Notes: generated from the sequence alone by a model not told the origin. Positions 1 to 8,079 are shown, counted from the first letter of the stretch. The stretch is DNA of 33,726 nucleotides from Vicinamibacterales bacterium (GCA_036496585.1 DASXLB010000076.1:1-33726), one strand, 5' to 3'. Numbers and translations: made by a program.

Positions 1-2321
1 AGCAGCGCACCGACGCCTCCGAAGAATCCCGACAGGGTCGCCATCAGCCGCTCCGGGATGATCGATGCGTCGACCTGCTCGGCCAGCGTCGTCACCTGCA
101 GGGCCGAGCCGGCGCCGAGCGCCTCCTCGACGACTCGCCGCGCCGCGGCCGCGATGGCCCTCGGCGGCACGGCCGTCCGAAGCGACACCGCCGTCGTGCC
201 TCTCGACATCGGCGCGAAGACATACGCGATCATCCGCGCCGCCACGTGGATATCCGAGTACTTCGCGTCTCCCACCACACCGACGACCTCGTACGGATCG
301 CGCTCGTTCTCGAGCCAGACGCGGCGGCCCACCGGGTCGCGGCCGGCGAAATACTGCCGCGCCAGCGCCTGGTTGACGATGACGCGGCGCGGCTGGTCGC
401 CGTCGGTGTCGCGAAAGTCGCGCCCCGCCAGAACAGGCGTGCCGTAGGTGGCGAAATAATCCGGCGAGACCCAATTGAGCGCAACTCGTGACCGATTCGC
501 CACGGGCTCGTCGTAGCCTTCGGCGCGAAGGAACCGGCTGACTGCTCCGAGCGCCAGCGGCGTCGTGCCGCTGGTCGCGACAGCACGCACGCCGGGGATG
601 GCCCGCAGGCGCGGTACGAGTTGCCGGTAGAGCGCCGCCAGTTGCTGGCGCGTTTGCGCGCGGGAGGTGTTCACCGACATCAGCAGCACGCCGTCGCGCT
701 CGAACCCGAGGCTCGCGCCGCGCAGCTGACGCAAGTGGCTCATGTACAGCTGCGCCACGCTCAGCAGCGCCAGCGAGATCGCAACCTGCGCCACCACCAG
801 TCCGCTGCCGAACAGCCGACGCGATCGCGGCTGTGCGCCGGCGCCCTGCCGCAGCGCCTGTGCCGGAGCTGACGCAAACGCCAGCACTGCGGGCGCCAAG
901 CCGAACACGAGCGCGGCCCCGATCGTCACCAGAATCGTGAACAGCAGCACGCGCGCGTCGAGCGGTATCTCCAGTCGCGGCAGAGGACTCGGCACTCGCA
1001 CCGCGGAGATCATGATCCGCATCAGCGTCGGCGCGGCGAACCGCGCGCCGACGATACCCAGCATGCTGCCCACGGATGCCAGGAGCAGGGATTCGGTCAG
1101 CATCTGTCGAACGATGCGGAAGCGTCCGGCGCCGAGCGAGACGCGGACGGCCATCTCGTGCTGCCGCGCCGCGCCGCGGGCGAGCAGCAGGCTGCCGATA
1201 TTGGCGCACGCCAGCAGCAGCAGGCCGCCAACCAGCGTCAGGAGCAGCCGCAGTGGACCGCCAAACTGCTGATGCAGCGGCGTGTCGAGTCCGGTGCGCG
1301 CGGGCTCCACGTTGATGACGGCACGGCGCCACTGAGGATCTCCGACCGCCATCCGGTCGATCCGCGTCTGGTCGAGGACGCGCATCTCGGCGCGCGCCCG
1401 TTCGATCGAAGCGCCCGGTTTGAGGCGCGCGACGAGCGAGAGGCTGCCCCTGGAGCGCATCGCGTCCGGCGCAGCGGACAGCGACAGCCAGACATCTGGG
1501 CGGGAGCCGACGACGATGTCGGCGAAGCCGGCGTCGGCCACGCCGACCACCGTCGCTTGCAGCGGCGCGGGCACACGGCTGTCTTTGATATCGATCGACG
1601 CGCCGAGGACACGCGGATCGCCGTTGAATCGATGCTTCCAGTACTGCCAGCTCACGATCGCGATGGGAGCGGCGCCAGGCCTGTCGTCCGCAGATTCCAG
1701 GACTCGTCCCAGCGCGGGGCGCACGCCGAGCGCCTGAAAGAAGTTCCCGGTCACGATGTCGGCGGCGATCGGGTCCTCGGCGGTGCGCGACTCTACCGCC
1801 AACGGCGTGAGTCCGAAGAGATCCGAAAACACGGTGTTGCCGTCGCGATACCGCTCGTAATCGCCGCGGCCGAACATGTTCAGCGGTGGATCGAGCGGAT
1901 ATTGGAAGAGGAACTGTACGAGGCTTGCCGGATCGCGGACGGGCAGATCGCGGAAGAGCAGCGGATCGATCAGGCTGAAGATCGCGGTGTTGGCGCCGAT
2001 GGCGAGCACCAGCGTCACCAGCGCAACGGCCGTGAAGCCCGGACTGCGTCGCAGCGTGCGGCCGCCGAAGCGGAGATCCTGCATCAGGTCCTCCAGCCAC
2101 GGGAGGCCACGCTGGTCGCGCCGTTGCTCCATGGCCTGCGCGACGCCGCCGGCCTGGACGCGGGCCTGCCGCATCGCTTCGCCGCGCGCCAGGCCGCGGC
2201 GCTGCAGTTCGTCCGCGACCATCTCGACGTGCAGCCGCAGTTCTTCTTCCATGTCCGCGTCTTCCGGCGCCTTGCGGAAGGTTCCCCAGAGGCGCCGAAG
2301 CCACGCGCGGACGGCCGCCAT
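1..2321 (-). CDS. ADOP-type FtsX/MacB-like ABC permease, C-terminus outside window
   Basis: The minus frame is open from ATG 2321 to the window edge, giving about 773 residues without the C-terminal end. The N-terminus is a soluble region rich in charged residues (DADMEEELRLHVEMVADEL), typical of acidobacterial duplicated orphan permeases. A first membrane helix follows (TAVALVTLVLAIGANTAIF, about residue 95), then a long extracytoplasmic MacB-like domain and an FtsX core (GAGRFRIVRQMLTESLLLA). A second periplasmic domain comes next, and the visible end (IIPERLMATLSGFFGGVGAL) is the start of the second FtsX core. The family resembles macrolide/lipoprotein export permeases but usually has no ATPase alongside, and its substrate is unknown. 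Its ATG shares one base with the PadR stop (TAATG), so the two are co-transcribed and probably translationally coupled. PadR likely controls it. The missing part should be roughly 80 residues. Confidence 0.93.
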   Translation of the reverse strand, partial: MAAVRAWLRRLWGTFRKAPEDADMEEELRLHVEMVADELQRRGLARGEAMRQARVQAGGVAQAMEQRRDQRGLPWLEDLMQDLRFGGRTLRRSPGFTAVALVTLVLAIGANTAIFSLIDPLLFRDLPVRDPASLVQFLFQYPLDPPLNMFGRGDYERYRDGNTVFSDLFGLTPLAVESRTAEDPIAADIVTGNFFQALGVRPALGRVLESADDRPGAAPIAIVSWQYWKHRFNGDPRVLGASIDIKDSRVPAPLQATVVGVADAGFADIVVGSRPDVWLSLSAAPDAMRSRGSLSLVARLKPGASIERARAEMRVLDQTRIDRMAVGDPQWRRAVINVEPARTGLDTPLHQQFGGPLRLLLTLVGGLLLLACANIGSLLLARGAARQHEMAVRVSLGAGRFRIVRQMLTESLLLASVGSMLGIVGARFAAPTLMRIMISAVRVPSPLPRLEIPLDARVLLFTILVTIGAALVFGLAPAVLAFASAPAQALRQGAGAQPRSRRLFGSGLVVAQVAISLALLSVAQLYMSHLRQLRGASLGFERDGVLLMSVNTSRAQTRQQLAALYRQLVPRLRAIPGVRAVATSGTTPLALGAVSRFLRAEGYDEPVANRSRVALNWVSPDYFATYGTPVLAGRDFRDTDGDQPRRVIVNQALARQYFAGRDPVGRRVWLENERDPYEVVGVVGDAKYSDIHVAARMIAYVFAPMSRGTTAVSLRTAVPPRAIAAAARRVVEEALGAGSALQVTTLAEQVDASIIPERLMATLSGFFGGVGAL

Positions 2322-2665
2322 TAGCTCGGCTCCCTGAGCAGCGCCTGCATGATCGCGACGGTCCGATCCCACTCGGACCTTTCGGCGGCGAGCAGCTTTC
2401 GCCCGGCCGCCGTCAGGTCGTAGAAGCGCGCCTTGCGATTGTTGTCGGTGGTGCCCCAGCTGCCGCGGATCGCGCCGCGCTGCTCCAGCCGCATCAGTCC
2501 GGGATAGAGCGTGCCCATGTTGAGCTGCAGGCGGCCGCCCGACACCTGCTCGATGCGCGCCGCAACCGCGTAGCCGTGCGACGCCCCGAGCGTGGCCAGC
2601 GTCTGCAGGATCATGATGTCGAGCGTCCCCTGCAGGACATCGGCCTTGGCATCTCTATTAGACAC
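2321..2665 (-). CDS. PadR-family transcriptional regulator
   Basis: A small winged-helix regulator of about 114 residues. It has the PadR signature near the N-terminus (ADVLQGTLDIMILQTL), the helix-turn-helix region with the wing motif (LNMGTLYPGLMRLEQRGAI), and a short helical tail (YDLTAAGRKLLAAERSEW). PadR proteins of this length repress a neighbouring transport or stress gene and respond to a small ligand. It overlaps the ADOP permease gene by one base, which fits the common acidobacterial PadR-ADOP pair. The frame is also open from GTG 2680, but I prefer GTG 2665 because the first residues then match the family (SNRDAKADVLQGTL). In addition, a TTGACA/TATTCC promoter overlaps the upstream GTG and puts the transcript start close to 2665. 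The start is the uncertain part; the family is clear. Confidence 0.9.
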   Translation of the reverse strand: MSNRDAKADVLQGTLDIMILQTLATLGASHGYAVAARIEQVSGGRLQLNMGTLYPGLMRLEQRGAIRGSWGTTDNNRKARFYDLTAAGRKLLAAERSEWDRTVAIMQALLREPS

Positions 2666-2671
2666 GCCAAT

Positions 2672-2701
2672 GGAATACACCCGAGACTATTGGCTTGTCA
2701 A
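2672..2701 (-). promoter_or_regulatory. Promoter of PadR-ADOP operon, with candidate operator
   Basis: Read on the minus strand, TTGACA (2701-2696) is followed after 18 bases by TATTCC (2677-2672). The GTG at 2665 begins six bases beyond the -10, so the mRNA may be nearly leaderless. A 6-bp inverted repeat, GCCAAT/ATTGGC (2666-2671 and 2689-2694), brackets the -10 and most of the spacer, and could be a site for PadR autoregulation. The promoter is read directly from sequence; the operator role is inference. Confidence 0.5.
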
Positions 2702-2708
2702 ATGGAGA

Positions 2709-2735
2709 GGCAGGCCTGAAGGCCTGCCCTACGAA
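2709..2735. repeat. Palindromic repeat element, copy 1
   Basis: Perfect 9-bp arms GGCAGGCCT and AGGCCTGCC separated by GA (2709-2728), then the tail CTACGAA. The same architecture recurs at 10814, 10851, 10891 and 29204. The TAG stop of the minus-strand dehydrogenase/hydratase (2731-2729) lies in the tail. The element separates that gene from the PadR promoter and may act as an mRNA-end hairpin. No transposase is nearby. Confidence 0.8.
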
Positions 2736-4735
2736 CCCTTGAAGACCGGCCGCCGCTTGCCGAGCGACGACAGTCCCTCGTAGGCGTCTGCCGTCGAGAA
2801 GATCTCGTCGAGGTGCGACAGCTCCATCGCGATCCCCTGCTCTATGGCGCGCCCTTCGCCGCCATCGATCAGCTCCGACGCCAGCCGCAGTGCGACCGGC
2901 GCCTTGTGGCCGAGGCGCGTCTCCGACGCGCGCAGCGCCTCGAGCGTCGCCGACTCATACCGCGAGGCGATCGGACGGAACGCTTCCGGCACCGGCTGCG
3001 GCCTGCGCGAGGTGACCGGCCCTTTCGCGACACAGTCGCGGATCGCGGCGTCGAGATCCTCATAGGACGCGATCCGATCGATCAACCCGATGGCGAGCGC
3101 CTGGTCAGCCGTCAGGGTGTCGCCGCTCAGCACCAGCCATTTCGCCAGCCCGCGGCCGACCCGCGCCGTGGTGCGCTGCGTGCCGCCGAGCCCGGGGTAG
3201 ATGCCGATGCCAGTCTCTGGAAACGCGAACGTCGCCTTGGGGGTGGCGACGATGTAGTGGCAGGCGAGCGCGATTTCGACGCCGCCGCCGAGCGCCATGC
3301 CGTGTACCCGCGCGACGACCGGCTTGCGGCAGCGCTGCAGCTCGAGGAGCAGCTCCTGTCCGGCCGTCGTGAAGGCGGCGATCTTCCCAATGCTCTTTGC
3401 TTCGATGTGCTTGACGAAGAACCGGATGTCGGCGCCGGCGATGAACGCCTTGCCGCTGCCCGCCAGGACGATGCCCGCGACGGCGGGATCGGCGGCCGCT
3501 GCCCGGAACGCGTCGCGCAGCTGCGCCATGACGGCTTCGTTGATCGCGTTGAGCGCGTCGGGGCGGTCGATGGTGAGCGTGGCGATGCCGTCGCGGTCGG
3601 TACGCCGGACGAGCGTGAACACAAACGGCTTGCCGCTGGCGGCCTGCCTCGAGAACAGACCCGGCACCGTCACCCGCCAGCGCTTCGTGACGTCTTCCAC
3701 GAGTGACGCGGCGCCCGGCAGCCCGAAGCGGTTCATCAGCTCGAACGGACCGAGGCGCCAGCGCAGCCCGACGCGCGCGCCAATGTCCGTATCCTCGATT
3801 GTGCCGACACCCTCGTCGACGAGCGCCGAGGCGATGTAGAACGCGATGCCGGCCAGTCGATCCGCTACCAGACCGAAGACCGACGCCTCCGGCTCCCCTG
3901 ACAGATCCCAGGGCCGGCCCGACTCGAACTGCCGGCGCAGACGGTCGGGCGTGCCGTATAGCGGACCGAACGCCGCCCCGAGCGTGTCGTCGGTGTGGAC
4001 GGCAATCGGAATCCCGGTCACGTTCATCAGCTCGAACGGCCCCATGCCGATGCCGAAGGCCTGCTTCGCCGCGGCCTCGATGGTCGGAATGCCGGCGATC
4101 CCTTCGTCGAGAATGCGGACGGCTTCGGCGAGCCACGGTCCGAAGAAACGGTTGACGACGAAACCGCAGGCGTCCCGTGAACGGATTGGCGTCTTCCCCA
4201 TCCGCTCCTGGAGCGCCCACGCACCGGCAAGCGCTTCGGCGCTCGACGCAGCGCCGCCGACCACCTCGACGAGGCGGTTCTTCGCAGGGTGATAGAAGTA
4301 GTGCAGGCCGATCACGCGCTCGGGCGAGGCGGTGCCGGCGGCGACGTCACTGACCGCGAACGAAGAAGTATTGGTCGCCAGGATCGCGTCGCGTCGGCAC
4401 GACTGTTCCAGCCGCGCGAAGACGTCGCGCTTGACGGCGATGTCCTCGAACACGGCTTCGACGACGAGATCGGCATCGCGCAGATCCTCGAAGCGCGTCG
4501 TCACTCGAATACGGGAGAGGATGCCCTCGACCTGATCGGGCGTGAAGAGCTTGCGCTCGACGCCGTCCTTGAGCGTCTCCTCGATACCGCGCAGCCCGCG
4601 CTGCACTCTGCCTTCGTCGACGTCGAGGAGGACGACCGCGAAGCCTTCGCTGGCCATCTTCTGCGCGATGCCGCTGCCCATGTTGCCGGCGCCGACGACC
4701 GCGAGCGTGTGAAACGTTCCGTCTGCCACGATCAT
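2729..4735 (-). CDS. Fused 3-hydroxyacyl-CoA dehydrogenase / enoyl-CoA hydratase
   Basis: A 668-residue cytoplasmic beta-oxidation protein. The dehydrogenase comes first: NAD-binding VVGAGNMGSGIAQ at residues 13-25, the catalytic-His region GLHYFYHPAKNRLVEVV, then two C-terminal 3HCDH-type segments (CGFVVNRFFGPWLAEA and LRWRLGPFELMNRFG). The hydratase occupies roughly residues 375-640, with AFIAGADIRFF, and both usual glutamates present (GGGVE near 486, FPETGIGIYPGLGGTQR near 507). This order is the reverse of FadB/FadJ and like Bacillus FadN, though shorter. It should hydrate an enoyl-CoA and oxidise the 3-hydroxyacyl-CoA to a 3-keto thioester. It is divergent from a feruloyl-CoA-synthase-like ligase and an amidohydrolase, so the substrate may be a hydroxycinnamoyl-CoA. 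No thiolase is visible nearby. ATG 4735 is chosen because TATGAT lies seven bases upstream; ATG 4753 or 4747 is possible. Confidence 0.92.
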   Translation of the reverse strand: MIVADGTFHTLAVVGAGNMGSGIAQKMASEGFAVVLLDVDEGRVQRGLRGIEETLKDGVERKLFTPDQVEGILSRIRVTTRFEDLRDADLVVEAVFEDIAVKRDVFARLEQSCRRDAILATNTSSFAVSDVAAGTASPERVIGLHYFYHPAKNRLVEVVGGAASSAEALAGAWALQERMGKTPIRSRDACGFVVNRFFGPWLAEAVRILDEGIAGIPTIEAAAKQAFGIGMGPFELMNVTGIPIAVHTDDTLGAAFGPLYGTPDRLRRQFESGRPWDLSGEPEASVFGLVADRLAGIAFYIASALVDEGVGTIEDTDIGARVGLRWRLGPFELMNRFGLPGAASLVEDVTKRWRVTVPGLFSRQAASGKPFVFTLVRRTDRDGIATLTIDRPDALNAINEAVMAQLRDAFRAAAADPAVAGIVLAGSGKAFIAGADIRFFVKHIEAKSIGKIAAFTTAGQELLLELQRCRKPVVARVHGMALGGGVEIALACHYIVATPKATFAFPETGIGIYPGLGGTQRTTARVGRGLAKWLVLSGDTLTADQALAIGLIDRIASYEDLDAAIRDCVAKGPVTSRRPQPVPEAFRPIASRYESATLEALRASETRLGHKAPVALRLASELIDGGEGRAIEQGIAMELSHLDEIFSTADAYEGLSSLGKRRPVFKGS

Positions 4736-4756
4736 CGAAGTTATCATAGGCATCCG
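4736..4756. promoter_or_regulatory. Candidate bidirectional promoter with a shared -10
   Basis: Only 21 bases separate the two divergent start codons. In the middle, TATCATA (4742-4748) reads as TATGATA on the other strand, so one site can serve as a -10 in both directions: seven bases before ATG 4735 on minus and nine before ATG 4757 on plus. No good -35 is visible on either side. This would couple expression of the ligase/amidohydrolase and the dehydrogenase/hydratase. Confidence 0.35.
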
Positions 4757-6571
4757 ATGCGGTATCGCGCGGCGCGGCTGGGGGATTTGCGTCCGGTAAT
4801 CGAGCACGGCGGCGCCGGCGTGATCACCATGCACGCCGCGCGCCTGCTCGGCGCGTATCCGCGATCGATCACCGATCGCCTGGTCCACTGGGCCGCGGCC
4901 GCCCCCGAGCGCGCGCTGCTGGCCTGGCGCGAGGGCGATCGCTTCGTCTCCCTCACCTACGGCGAGGCGCTGACGCGGGTCCGCGCCGTCGCGCAGGCGC
5001 TGCTCGATCGCCGGTTGTCGGCCGATCGCCCGCTGGCGATCCTTTCCGGCAACGACGTCCACCACCTGGTGCTCGCGCTTGCGGCGCAGTACGCCGGCGT
5101 GCTCCATGCGCCGGTGTCCCCGGCCTACTCGCTGGTCTCGCGTGACTACGGCACACTCGGCCACGTCGCCCGCACGCTCACGCCGGGGCTCGTCTACGCC
5201 GCCGATGCGCGCTATGCGGCGGCGCTGGCGTCGATGGCGGCGCCGCGCGTCGAAACGATCGACGCGAACGACATGCCGGCGCTGCTCGCGACGCGGCCGA
5301 CCTCCGACGTCGACCGCGCGCACTCCGCGATCGATCCCGATGCGCCCGCGAAGATCCTCTTCACCTCGGGATCGATGGGGTTGCCCAAGGGGGTCGTCAA
5401 CACCCACCGCATGCTGGCGGCGAACCAGCAGATGATTCTCGAGACGCTGCCGTTCCTCGGCGATGAGCCGCCGGTGCTGGTCGACTGGCTGCCGTGGCAT
5501 CACACTTTCGGCGGCAACCACAACGTCGGCATCGCGCTCTACAACGGCGGGACGCTGTACCTCGACGAAGGGCGGCCGCTCCCAGGGCAATTCGAGGAGA
5601 GCGTCCGCAACCTGCGCGAGGTCGCCCCGACGGTGTACTTCAACGTCCCGCGCGGCTACGAGGAACTGGTGAAGGCGCTGGCGCGCGACCGCACGCTGGC
5701 CGAGCGTTTCTTCAGTCCCCGCCTGCGGCTGCTCTTCTACGCCGCCGCCAGTCTGTCGCAGCACGTGGCCGACGAGCTCGCCAGGATTGCAGTCGAGACC
5801 TGCGGCGAGCGGCTGATGCTCGTCACCGGTCTCGGCTCCACCGAAACGGCGCCGATGGCCATCTGCCGCCCGTGGGAGAGCGATCTCGCGTCGCACATCG
5901 GCCTGCCGGTGCCGGGCGTCGACCTCAGGCTCGTCCCGGCCGGTGGTGCCCGCTATGAAGTGCGGGTGAAGGGAGCGAACGTCACCCCGGGATACTGGCG
6001 CGATCCGCAGCGGACGGCCGCGGCGTTTGACGCGCACGGTTACTTCGGCATGGGCGACGCCGTCCGCTTTGCCGTGCCTGGGGATCCGGCACAGGGGCTC
6101 CTCTTCGACGGCCGCATCGGCGAGGACTTCAAGCTTTCGACCGGCACCTGGGTTGGCGTCGGCGTGCTGCGGGCGGCGATCGTGGCGCACTTCGTGCCGT
6201 TCGTGCGCGACGCGGTGATCGCGGGCCACGACCGGGACTGCCTCGCGATGCTCGCGGTGCCGGACCAGGACGCCTGCCGGCGGCTGTGTCCCGACCTCGA
6301 CGGCGCGCCCTTCACGGAGGTCGCCGCGCATCCTGCGGTCCGCGGCGCGATCGCCGGGCGGCTGACCTCGTTCTCGGCACAGGCGACCGGCAGCGCGACG
6401 CGCGTCGCGCGCGCCATTCTGCTCGTCGAACCGCTGTCGCTCGACCATCAGGAAATGACCGACAAGGGATCCATCAACCAGCGCGCCGTCCTCGCGCGCC
6501 GCGCCGGGCTCGTCGACGATCTCTACGCCGACGCGCCAGGCCCGCACGTCATCATCGGAGACGCGCCGTGA
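4757..6571 (+). CDS. Feruloyl-CoA synthase-like AMP-forming acid-CoA ligase
   Basis: A 604-residue ANL-superfamily ligase that activates an aromatic acid, probably ferulate or another hydroxycinnamate, with ATP and CoA. The N-terminus (ARLGDLRPVIEHGGAG, then LGAYPRSITDRLVHWA) has the layout of feruloyl-CoA synthases rather than of fatty-acyl ligases. The AMP/ATP signature ILFTSGSMGLPKGVVNTH lies near residue 200 and the GSTETAP motif near 360. The C-terminal segment MTDKGSINQRAVL carries the likely catalytic lysine. Length matches the family (about 600). The ATG is supported by the divergent promoter just upstream. Its TGA overlaps the GTG of the amidohydrolase, so the two are co-translated. 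Exact substrate cannot be read from sequence. Confidence 0.9.
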   Translation: MRYRAARLGDLRPVIEHGGAGVITMHAARLLGAYPRSITDRLVHWAAAAPERALLAWREGDRFVSLTYGEALTRVRAVAQALLDRRLSADRPLAILSGNDVHHLVLALAAQYAGVLHAPVSPAYSLVSRDYGTLGHVARTLTPGLVYAADARYAAALASMAAPRVETIDANDMPALLATRPTSDVDRAHSAIDPDAPAKILFTSGSMGLPKGVVNTHRMLAANQQMILETLPFLGDEPPVLVDWLPWHHTFGGNHNVGIALYNGGTLYLDEGRPLPGQFEESVRNLREVAPTVYFNVPRGYEELVKALARDRTLAERFFSPRLRLLFYAAASLSQHVADELARIAVETCGERLMLVTGLGSTETAPMAICRPWESDLASHIGLPVPGVDLRLVPAGGARYEVRVKGANVTPGYWRDPQRTAAAFDAHGYFGMGDAVRFAVPGDPAQGLLFDGRIGEDFKLSTGTWVGVGVLRAAIVAHFVPFVRDAVIAGHDRDCLAMLAVPDQDACRRLCPDLDGAPFTEVAAHPAVRGAIAGRLTSFSAQATGSATRVARAILLVEPLSLDHQEMTDKGSINQRAVLARRAGLVDDLYADAPGPHVIIGDAP

Positions 6572-7428
6572 CCCGACCGGGACTCGACATCAGCCAGTTG
6601 ACCGCCTTCGACGTCCACGTCCATCTCGAGCATCAGGGCGACCTGACGGACACCGAGAAGGCGGCCGCGAAGCATTTCAGGGCGGGGGGGGCGCCGCGAG
6701 ATTGGCCGTCGCAGGCGGAATATTTCCGCTCGCGCCGGATCGGCTGCGTCGTCTTCATGGTGGACGAGACGCTGACCGGCCGCTCGTACCCCACCAACGA
6801 TCAAGTTGCGCAGTTTGCCGCCGACAATCGCGACATCGCGATCGCGTTCTGCAGCATCAACCCGCATCGCGGCAAGGACGGAGTCGCGGAAGCGAAGCGG
6901 CTGGTGAGCGGCGGCCTCGTCCGCGGCCTGAAGCTGCACCCGCCGCTTCAGGAGTTCTTCCCGAACGACCGGATGGCCTACCCCCTCTACGAGGTGTTTG
7001 CGGAGGCCGGCCTGCCCGTGCTCTTCCACACCGGACATAGCGGCATCGGCACCGGCATGCGCGGCGGCGGCGGCGTCCGCCTCAAGTACGGCAGCCCGAT
7101 GCCGATCGACGACGTGGCCGTCGATTTCCCCGATCTGCCGATCATCATGGCGCACCCGTCGTTCCCCTGGCAGGACGAGGCGATCTCGATCTGCATGCAC
7201 AAGCCGCAGGTCTACATCGATCTCTCGGGCTGGTCGCCGAAGTACTTCTCCCCCACGCTCGTGCAGTACGCCAACACCGTGCTGAAGCACAAAGTGCTTT
7301 TCGGCTCGGACTACCCCTGGATCACACCGGAGAAATGGATGGCGGACTTCGCGACGATTTCGATCAAGGACGAGGTGCGGCCGCTCATCATGAAGGAGAA
7401 CGCCGCGCGGCTGTTTGGGCTGACGTAG
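6568..7428 (+). CDS. Amidohydrolase-family hydrolase, possible CouO-like beta-ketoacyl-CoA hydrolase
   Basis: A 286-residue metal-dependent TIM-barrel protein (Amidohydro_2/ACMSD-like). The first metal site is DVHVH (His17, His19). Later ligands appear in GLKLHPP, LFHTGH, IMAHPSFPW and the terminal FGSDYPW, so the active site looks intact. GTG 6568 overlaps the ligase stop in the arrangement GTGA. In actinobacteria an amidohydrolase of this fold (CouO, also PhdB) releases CoA-bound acetate units from 4-hydroxyphenyl-beta-ketopropionyl-CoA in p-coumarate breakdown. Placement directly behind a feruloyl-CoA-synthase-like gene and opposite a dehydrogenase/hydratase suggests the same role here, which is inference. 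A decarboxylase of the gamma-resorcylate or ACMSD type is the main alternative. A run of eight G (6684-6691) sits in the gene but the frame continues through it. Confidence 0.85.
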   Translation: MTRPGLDISQLTAFDVHVHLEHQGDLTDTEKAAAKHFRAGGAPRDWPSQAEYFRSRRIGCVVFMVDETLTGRSYPTNDQVAQFAADNRDIAIAFCSINPHRGKDGVAEAKRLVSGGLVRGLKLHPPLQEFFPNDRMAYPLYEVFAEAGLPVLFHTGHSGIGTGMRGGGGVRLKYGSPMPIDDVAVDFPDLPIIMAHPSFPWQDEAISICMHKPQVYIDLSGWSPKYFSPTLVQYANTVLKHKVLFGSDYPWITPEKWMADFATISIKDEVRPLIMKENAARLFGLT

Positions 7429-7489
7429 CGGGCCGCGGCACCTGACACGGCCGTCCCTGGCGCTCACCATGCTCGCCGCGGTCGTGGAC

Positions 7490-7495
7490 TATAGT
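7490..7495 (+). promoter_or_regulatory. -10 box of the DUF1579 gene (likely leaderless)
   Basis: TATAGT lies exactly six bases before ATG 7502. No convincing -35 is seen about 17 bases upstream. The spacing suggests transcription begins at or next to the start codon. Confidence 0.45.
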
Positions 7496-7501
7496 CTGCC
7501 G

Positions 7502-8050
7502 ATGCCGACTCCTCGTGCCGTATGGCTTGTCACGCTCGTCGTCGTGAACTTACTTGCCAACCCGATCGTCGCGTCGGCACAGAAGACCGACGCGGAGCAT
7601 GCCCGCCTGACCGCGATGGCCGGCACCTGGGACGTCGAGATGACGTTCTGGCTGCGGCCAGGCGGCGCCGGCCTTCCGACCCCAGGCACCTCGACGATCC
7701 GCCCGCTCTTCGACGGACGCTTCGTCGAGGAGAAAATCGAAGGCGCCCTGAACGGGACGCCGTTCACGACCCTTGCCTGGACCGGCTTCAACCCGGAGAC
7801 GCACCAGTACGAGGCGACGCGCATCTCCAGCACCAACCTCGCCCGCGTCGCGGAGGCCGGCGGCTACGACGAACGGACGAAACAATTCGAGTTGAAGGCG
7901 GAGTATCCGCTCGCCGGCGATACCTGGCGTCAGCGGACGGTCATCCAGATGACGTCGCAGGACGCGATGATCGCGGCCAGTTATCTCAGCTTCGGCAGTG
8001 TGCCGGAGTGGAAAGCCGTCGAGATCAAATACACGCGCAAGGCCCGCTGA
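7502..8050 (+). CDS. Secreted DUF1579-family protein
   Basis: A 182-residue protein with an N-terminal signal peptide (VWLVTLVVVNLLANPIVASAQ). It then has the DUF1579 pattern: AMAGTWDVEMTFWLRPG at the start, STIRPLFDGRFVEEKIEG in the middle, and alternating beta strands ending KAVEIKYTRK. The family is predicted to be a small beta-barrel of unknown biochemical role and is frequent in Acidobacteriota. The frame is open further upstream, but ATG 7502 gives a normal signal peptide and follows a -10 box by six bases. It sits 73 bases after the amidohydrolase and has its own promoter, so it need not belong to that operon. No function is claimed. Confidence 0.85.
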   Translation: MPTPRAVWLVTLVVVNLLANPIVASAQKTDAEHARLTAMAGTWDVEMTFWLRPGGAGLPTPGTSTIRPLFDGRFVEEKIEGALNGTPFTTLAWTGFNPETHQYEATRISSTNLARVAEAGGYDERTKQFELKAEYPLAGDTWRQRTVIQMTSQDAMIAASYLSFGSVPEWKAVEIKYTRKAR

Positions 8051-8079
8051 CTGGCGTGGCGCCAGGCGCCGGGGGGCGA

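Noticed and set aside
4736-6547. N-terminal extension of the dehydrogenase/hydratase frame to 1272 residues
   Set aside because: The added part is antisense to the feruloyl-CoA-synthase-like gene and has the Arg/Asp/His-rich composition of a GC-rich shadow frame with no recognisable domain.
4757-7428. Non-oxidative ferulate route to vanillin (feruloyl-CoA hydratase/aldolase)
   Set aside because: The only hydratase present is fused to an NAD-dependent 3-hydroxyacyl-CoA dehydrogenase, and no vanillin dehydrogenase is in the window, so a beta-oxidative route fits better.
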